Assembly: GCA_900551495.1 (NCBI GenBank)
Contig: URWG01000010.1
Span: 1-22,870, forward strand
DNA length: 22,870 nt
Direction of reading: 5' to 3'
Source: an uncultured Eubacteriales bacterium
GTDB taxonomy: Bacteria; Bacillota; Clostridia; Oscillospirales; Oscillospiraceae
Position 1 is the first letter of the stretch. The number at the start of each line of letters is the position of its first letter. The notes beneath the pieces are model-generated. The model worked only from the letters and a program-made list of their open reading frames with translations, was not told the DNA's origin and ran no database searches. Shown here one piece after another: positions 18,229 to 22,870 of the stretch. A program made the translations under genes and the position numbers.

Positions 18229-21200
18229 TCATGCCACCTCCCACGGGTCGGATTCGGTCGAGCACCAGCAGATCGTCCTCCAAATACGCCGATGCCGGAA
18301 GAGAAAAATCATAATCCAGCGCCTTGCCGCGATCGGGCAGACGCGGGTGCTCCACCGCCTCGCCGAGCCGACGCAGGGTCAGAACCGTGTTAAATATTCC
18401 CTGATGTGCCTTTTCCAGCGCACGCAGCAGGCTCAAGGCGTTGTTCAGCGCCGTCCTGCTCAGCTCCCGCACCGCCGCCTCGGTCGTATCGGCGTAATGA
18501 CGCGGGTAAAAATACGGCAGGATCAGGTTGATCGACGTCAGCATCCGCCCCATGTCGGAGCGCTCGCTGATAGAGTCGCCGCCGATGAAGGGGTACAGCA
18601 GGCTCTCGGTCACCCAGTAATGCAGATTCGGGATAAAGTATTCGCAGTCCACCTGACGGTGCTGCTCCCGCATCAGGTCCCTGCCTCTGCCGGAGAGGAT
18701 TCCGACGATAATGCGGCTGATCTCCAGCCCCTCGTGCTCAAACAGCGGGTTGAGCTTCTTGATCCGATAGCCCTTGTGCAGCAGATCGTCCACAAGAATG
18801 ACCGGACGGCGGAAGGACTTGAGCGTCCGCACCTGATTGGCAAGCGTGCTGTAGCCGGGGTATTCCACCACCGCGAAGCCGCTGCCGTCGGGCTTGAAGC
18901 ACTTCTCCGCGTGGAGCGTCTTGGTCACCGTCTCGGGCACGACCTCGCCGGAGAGAATTTTCCCGTAGGGCACGCACATAAAGCGCCCGAGCGTCCCGTC
19001 CTCCGCGCCGTTCTGCCGCTTTACGCGGTACATCAGAGCCTGATTCAGCAGCTCCGCGTCGAAGCACAGCAGGAGCTTGCCCGGGTAGAGCGCCGTCAGC
19101 GCCGTGCGGAGACAGGGGCGGGATTTCTCTATGGCATCCCGCACCCCACGGTCATCCCGATGCGGCGGCTTGATTGCAAGCAGCAGGTCCTGGATCAGCA
19201 CCATCGGCGCGCGCATATCCACGTAATACAGCCCCGTCACGCCCTCGACCGGCACAAAGCCGAGCTGCCGCAGGTTCTCCGACAGCACCGCATTTTCCTT
19301 GTCGCAGCGGCACAGCGCGTACGTGTGGTCGCCCGCCAAGCTTCGTACCAGAAGCTCGTTGAGCAGCATCCGAAGCTGCTCTGAGGTCAGCCCCGCCGAC
19401 ACCCGATCGATCATCAGCAGCTTTCCCGAGGTGCAGCGCCGCACGCTCGAGCACGCCTCCACGTCGCCCAGCTCGTCGTAAAGGCCCGCGATATGGATGG
19501 TATGGGCAAAGACCCGTCCCTGCGGCAGCTCCAGCCGCCGCGAACGAAGCTCCACGCCCAGCTCGTTCGGCGAAGCTCCCTGCAGCGGCGCAAAATACAG
19601 CTCCTGCGGTGTGAGCACCTGCTTTCGGATCGGTGCGCGGAGATACAGCCCGAATTCGTAGATATACGCCTGCACGATCGGGTCCACCAGCGCGGAAATG
19701 TCAAGATTTTGGTCGATCGACGCGCGAATTCGTGTGGAGCTGATGTCCTCAAGCTGCGGCGGCAGAGAGATTTCCGTCACCTTGCCGCGCAAAATCGACG
19801 AAAGCGGCGGCTGCCCCCGCTCCTCCGCAGGCGGCCGGCGGATGATGATATGGTCAAACGACGCCGCGCTGTCCTTCCGCTCGCTGCGGTATGCCGAGGC
19901 GTTGCGGATGACATCGCTGCCCGCAACAAGACAGACTTCCCGCCCGGGGAAGCAGTCCCGCAGCGTTTTCAGATCCTCGGGCATGGCGATATTGATCGGG
20001 ATTTCGTCGGGGAACAGATAGGTGTCCCACTGGTCGGCGACCGACATCCGAACGATCTTCCGCCGCAGGAGCTTTGCCAGCGTGTGCTTGCTCCACGAGA
20101 ACTCGTCCACCGCCAGATAGACCTCATAGCCCAGTGCACGGATCTCCTCAACGATACACTTGTGTCCCGCGGAGAAGGGGTCGAAGGTCCCGGGGAAGAA
20201 CGCCGCGGGCTTTTCCCTCTCAAAACAGAACTCCCCGACCTCGACGGAATAATGCACCATGAACCGATACAAATGGTTCAGCATTGCCGCGCGGTTAAAG
20301 AACGTGAGCTGTCCGCGCGAGGCTTCCGAAAGCAGCGTCAGGAGCTTCTTGCATGTTTTTTCGAAGCAGTAGCGCCGCAGCTCCGCGGGAAGCGCGTCAT
20401 TGGCAATGATGTCATGGCACAGAACGCACAGAGCGTTTCTGTGAATTTCGGAATGATAATGGGCAACGCCGACGAGCAGCAGCCCGAGGCAGCGATCGAC
20501 GGTCGGACGCGCCGTTTCGGGCAACGCCGCGATCAGGCTGCCCAGCGTCCGCAGCGTGGGAGCGGCAGGTCGCACCGTGCCCGACCGAAGCAGACTCTCC
20601 AAATGCTCCACCGCCTCGGAAATTTCCTTCTCCGGCAGCGTGCAGATCAGCTTGCCGAGGTAGGCGGGGATAAAACGTGCGACCTGCTCCTGCCCGTTTT
20701 CCAGCTCACGCAGCAGATCGACCGCGATCTCGTTACGCTGATCGACCGTCAGATACGGCGCAAGCGCCACCATCGCCTCGCCCGCGTGCTCCCGTACCGG
20801 CAGGTGCTCGCTCACCGACAGGAGGTTTGAAAGGTGCATTGCGGTGTGGAAGGCATTTTCCGGACACCGTATTGCATCGTCGCACAAAATGTCGATCTGT
20901 ACGAGCTTCACCGTCCAATGCACCGCGTTTTTCAGGTTGCTCAGATAAAGGTCGGACGCCTCCGGCAGCTCGTCCGCCGTCTGTCCCAGCAGCAGCTTCT
21001 GCCGCAGGTAGGTAACGGCGGCTTCCTCATTCGGCAGGGGCTGCGCCGACTGCCGCAGAAATTCCGCCGAGGCGCAGGAGCGCAGATGATCGATGCAGCG
21101 CAGCGCGACGATCTGCCACCGTGCCGTCCCGCTTTGCAGCATTTTGGTCAGCGATGCCTCCGCCGAACGGAACAGCTCCGCGCCGACTGCCTCCGGCGGG

Positions 21201-22777
21201 ACATGGCACAGCGCGTCGAGCACCACGAAGCAGTCCGTCTCCGCCAGCCCCGCAAGGTGCGCAAACAGCGGCTGCGCCATCTCTGCGGCGAGCTGCCCGT
21301 CGCAGCAGGCAAACAGGCTCTCGCAAATGGCTTTGAGAGAGTTTGAAATGCGCAGCGCATGCTTCCGTGCGATCTTATGGTCGGGGTGCAGGCACTGCGT
21401 GATGTAGCTGTCCCACAGCGCGACCGACTCGTCCAGCAGCTCCAGCATCGTCGGTGCCATTGCGGACTTCGGCGCCGCCTCGGGCAGCTCCTTTCGGTAC
21501 TTGGGACCGCTGTTGGCAAGGAGCTGCCCCATAATGTTGCCCGCGATCCGCCGCACGTCGCCCTCCGGATACATCAGAAGCTCGTACAAAAAGCTCAGCA
21601 GCTTCTGCTTGCTCCCGCGCGGCATATAGGTGTTGTACTCGTCAAACAGCCGCAGATAGGTGCGGACGCGCTGCGTGTTTTTTTCGCCCCGTGCCTGCTC
21701 AAGCAGCAGGTCAAACGACGCGTCCGTGCTGATCGCGTTCATCAGGCGGACGTTGTTGTCAAAGGTCAGATCGCGCAGCGCGTCGAGCGATTCCGCTTGG
21801 GACAGCAGCACCGTGTCCCGTCTCTGCGGCTCGGTCAGCGTCCCGTCGTCCTGTACGCCGCAGCTGCGCAAAAATGCCTCGAAATCCCGCAGCTTGCAGT
21901 AGACCAGCCGATACCGCCGCGTCTTCTCCGGTGTCACGTTGGAGAGCTTCGAGCGGATGACTCCGTATGCCTCGGCAAGCGAGCAGATGCGCATAATCTC
22001 CTTCCCGTTCTCCCGATTGCCGCGCACGCGGAAGTCGGCATAGATCAGCAGCAGCGACTCGATAGAGAGATTTTCAAACTCCAAGTCCCATGTCGAGTGA
22101 TTTGCCGAAATGTGTGCAATGCCCTCCATCGACCGCTCCGTCAGCCATTGCCATGTATAGTAATAGTGCAGATATGGCACTCTCGCCGCATCACTTCCGC
22201 GGCAGGCGAATTTTCCGATGTCGTGGCACAGTGCCGCCGCAGCCACCAGCGGCACATCGACGGGCAGACCGGCATGCTTTGCCGCCAGCGCCGTCCGCAC
22301 CGCAATATTGCGCACGCCGATCGTGTGCGACGCCGCATCAAACGGCATCAGCTCGCGGCTGATACGGAGCGTCAGCAGAAAATGCGACTGCGCGACCGCC
22401 GTTCGGAACAGAGCATATTCCTCCGCCACACGCGTCGGCAGCGTCTCGTCAAAGGGCAGCAGGTCCGTCAGCGGGTCAAACGGTGCCTCCTCGCAGGCAA
22501 GCAGCGCCTCCAGTGTCTCGATCAGAACGTCGAGCGCCCGACGCTGCGCCCCGCTCGGCGGGCAGTAATCGGGGTTCGGGAACAAGCCGTCCGTCAGCGC
22601 GTCATATGCCGCCGCCAGCCAGCCCTCCTTCGGCTGCGGCGCGATCTGCTCCAGCGTCGGTGCCAGCAGCTCCGCCGCCTGTGTGCAGAGCGTCCGTCGC
22701 TCCGCCTGCACGCCGTCAAACAGCGCCGCAAGCTCCGGCGATACTATTTTATTGAGCTTTTCCTGCGAAAGTCGCAT
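18218..22777 (-). CDS. giant multidomain protein: HD hydrolase, helical repeats, NadD-like nucleotidyltransferase, GNAT-like and PRTase-like regions
   Basis: 1519 residues, cytosolic, no signal or membrane helices. Domains seen: (1) HD-type phosphohydrolase at about 140-255, with H151, LCHDIGKF (H185, D186), H222/H227 and D248; (2) Leu-rich helical repeats of HEAT/ARM type at about 340-850; (3) a nucleotidyltransferase of the NadD/CoaD superfamily at about 857-1047, with FPGTFDPFSAGH (861-872) as the (H/T)xGH-type site and ISSTRIR (1012-1018); (4) a GNAT-like region at about 1054-1195, with ENAVLSENLRQLGF; (5) a type I phosphoribosyltransferase-like region at about 1290-1400, with the PRPP-loop candidate RPVILVDDLLHKGYR (1324-1338). 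ATG at 22777 with AGGAG 8 nt upstream. The nucleotidyltransferase and HD domains are the surest; GNAT and PRTase are tentative. An HD protein (YqeK) neighbours nadD in many Firmicutes, which fits a nucleotide role. First gene of a three-gene operon. Confidence 0.8.
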   Translation of the reverse strand: MRLSQEKLNKIVSPELAALFDGVQAERRTLCTQAAELLAPTLEQIAPQPKEGWLAAAYDALTDGLFPNPDYCPPSGAQRRALDVLIETLEALLACEEAPFDPLTDLLPFDETLPTRVAEEYALFRTAVAQSHFLLTLRISRELMPFDAASHTIGVRNIAVRTALAAKHAGLPVDVPLVAAAALCHDIGKFACRGSDAARVPYLHYYYTWQWLTERSMEGIAHISANHSTWDLEFENLSIESLLLIYADFRVRGNRENGKEIMRICSLAEAYGVIRSKLSNVTPEKTRRYRLVYCKLRDFEAFLRSCGVQDDGTLTEPQRRDTVLLSQAESLDALRDLTFDNNVRLMNAISTDASFDLLLEQARGEKNTQRVRTYLRLFDEYNTYMPRGSKQKLLSFLYELLMYPEGDVRRIAGNIMGQLLANSGPKYRKELPEAAPKSAMAPTMLELLDESVALWDSYITQCLHPDHKIARKHALRISNSLKAICESLFACCDGQLAAEMAQPLFAHLAGLAETDCFVVLDALCHVPPEAVGAELFRSAEASLTKMLQSGTARWQIVALRCIDHLRSCASAEFLRQSAQPLPNEEAAVTYLRQKLLLGQTADELPEASDLYLSNLKNAVHWTVKLVQIDILCDDAIRCPENAFHTAMHLSNLLSVSEHLPVREHAGEAMVALAPYLTVDQRNEIAVDLLRELENGQEQVARFIPAYLGKLICTLPEKEISEAVEHLESLLRSGTVRPAAPTLRTLGSLIAALPETARPTVDRCLGLLLVGVAHYHSEIHRNALCVLCHDIIANDALPAELRRYCFEKTCKKLLTLLSEASRGQLTFFNRAAMLNHLYRFMVHYSVEVGEFCFEREKPAAFFPGTFDPFSAGHKCIVEEIRALGYEVYLAVDEFSWSKHTLAKLLRRKIVRMSVADQWDTYLFPDEIPINIAMPEDLKTLRDCFPGREVCLVAGSDVIRNASAYRSERKDSAASFDHIIIRRPPAEERGQPPLSSILRGKVTEISLPPQLEDISSTRIRASIDQNLDISALVDPIVQAYIYEFGLYLRAPIRKQVLTPQELYFAPLQGASPNELGVELRSRRLELPQGRVFAHTIHIAGLYDELGDVEACSSVRRCTSGKLLMIDRVSAGLTSEQLRMLLNELLVRSLAGDHTYALCRCDKENAVLSENLRQLGFVPVEGVTGLYYVDMRAPMVLIQDLLLAIKPPHRDDRGVRDAIEKSRPCLRTALTALYPGKLLLCFDAELLNQALMYRVKRQNGAEDGTLGRFMCVPYGKILSGEVVPETVTKTLHAEKCFKPDGSGFAVVEYPGYSTLANQVRTLKSFRRPVILVDDLLHKGYRIKKLNPLFEHEGLEISRIIVGILSGRGRDLMREQHRQVDCEYFIPNLHYWVTESLLYPFIGGDSISERSDMGRMLTSINLILPYFYPRHYADTTEAAVRELSRTALNNALSLLRALEKAHQGIFNTVLTLRRLGEAVEHPRLPDRGKALDYDFSLPASAYLEDDLLVLDRIRPVGGGMNGV

Positions 22778-22808
22778 AGCAATCGCTCCTTTTTTGTAGT
22801 CTTATCTT

Positions 22809-22837
22809 ATTATAACGAACCACGCGCCCCGACACAA
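22809..22837 (-). promoter_or_regulatory. candidate promoter of the giant-protein operon
   Basis: Minus-strand TATAAT (22809-22814) with a weak TTGTGT (22832-22837) at a 17-nt spacing. The start would be near 22802, about 25 nt before the ATG at 22777. Perfect -10 but only a half-matching -35, so it may need an activator. Confidence 0.55.
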
Positions 22838-22870
22838 CATAAAATTCCGCCGCTCGTGCAAAAAAAGCGC

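Noticed and set aside
15693..20830. Long plus-strand frames (15693-17156, 16816-18393, 18347-19384, 19493-20830)
   Set aside because: Antisense to the redox operon, without domains or start signals; the minus-strand products have clear motifs.
22854..22870. T-run on the minus strand at the right window edge (GCGC followed by seven T)
   Set aside because: It could be the tail of a terminator for a gene beyond the window, but the hairpin, if any, is not visible.

Overview
The window reads as chromosomal DNA of an endospore-forming, fairly high-GC Firmicute of class Clostridia, most like the Oscillospirales/Ruminococcaceae. Reasons: a complete spoIIAA-spoIIAB-sigF operon, strong AGGAGG-type ribosome binding sites, consensus SigA-type promoters, a tRNA gene with an encoded CCA end, and RpoB/RpoC sequences of clostridial type. 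Genus and species cannot be assigned by eye.

Left part (1-7640, minus strand): rpoC (its 3' end runs off the window) and rpoB, encoding the two large RNA polymerase subunits. They have their own near-consensus promoter and a roughly 195-nt leader instead of following rplJ-rplL. Upstream, also on minus, a dacF-like D-Ala-D-Ala carboxypeptidase and a family-4 uracil-DNA glycosylase form an overlapping pair ending at a perfect hairpin terminator (7605-7637).

Middle (9885-15620, plus strand): a divergent promoter region precedes a tightly coupled four-gene operon: a membrane-anchored ComEA-like helix-hairpin-helix protein, an OmpR-type response regulator, a sensor histidine kinase and a GerMN-domain lipoprotein. 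The last three repeat the order of actinobacterial mtrA-mtrB-lpqB. After a terminator comes the spoIIA operon (anti-anti-sigma factor, anti-sigma kinase, sigma F), which sets forespore-specific transcription. A tRNA-Thr(CGT) gene with its own promoter and terminator follows, and a truncated tyrosine-recombinase gene lies against it on the other strand.

Right part (15984-22777, minus strand): a three-gene operon with 11- and 8-nt overlaps, and the least understood part of the window. Its first gene encodes a 1519-residue protein with an HD-type hydrolase domain, a long helical-repeat region, a NadD/CoaD-type nucleotidyltransferase domain, a GNAT-like segment and a phosphoribosyltransferase-like segment. 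It is followed by a lactate/malate-dehydrogenase-like Rossmann protein that seems to lack the catalytic Asp, and by a flavodoxin-fold protein with a four-cysteine cluster. The set suggests a nucleotide- or cofactor-linked redox function, but substrate and role cannot be read from the sequence. This operon is the best candidate for an undescribed system here.
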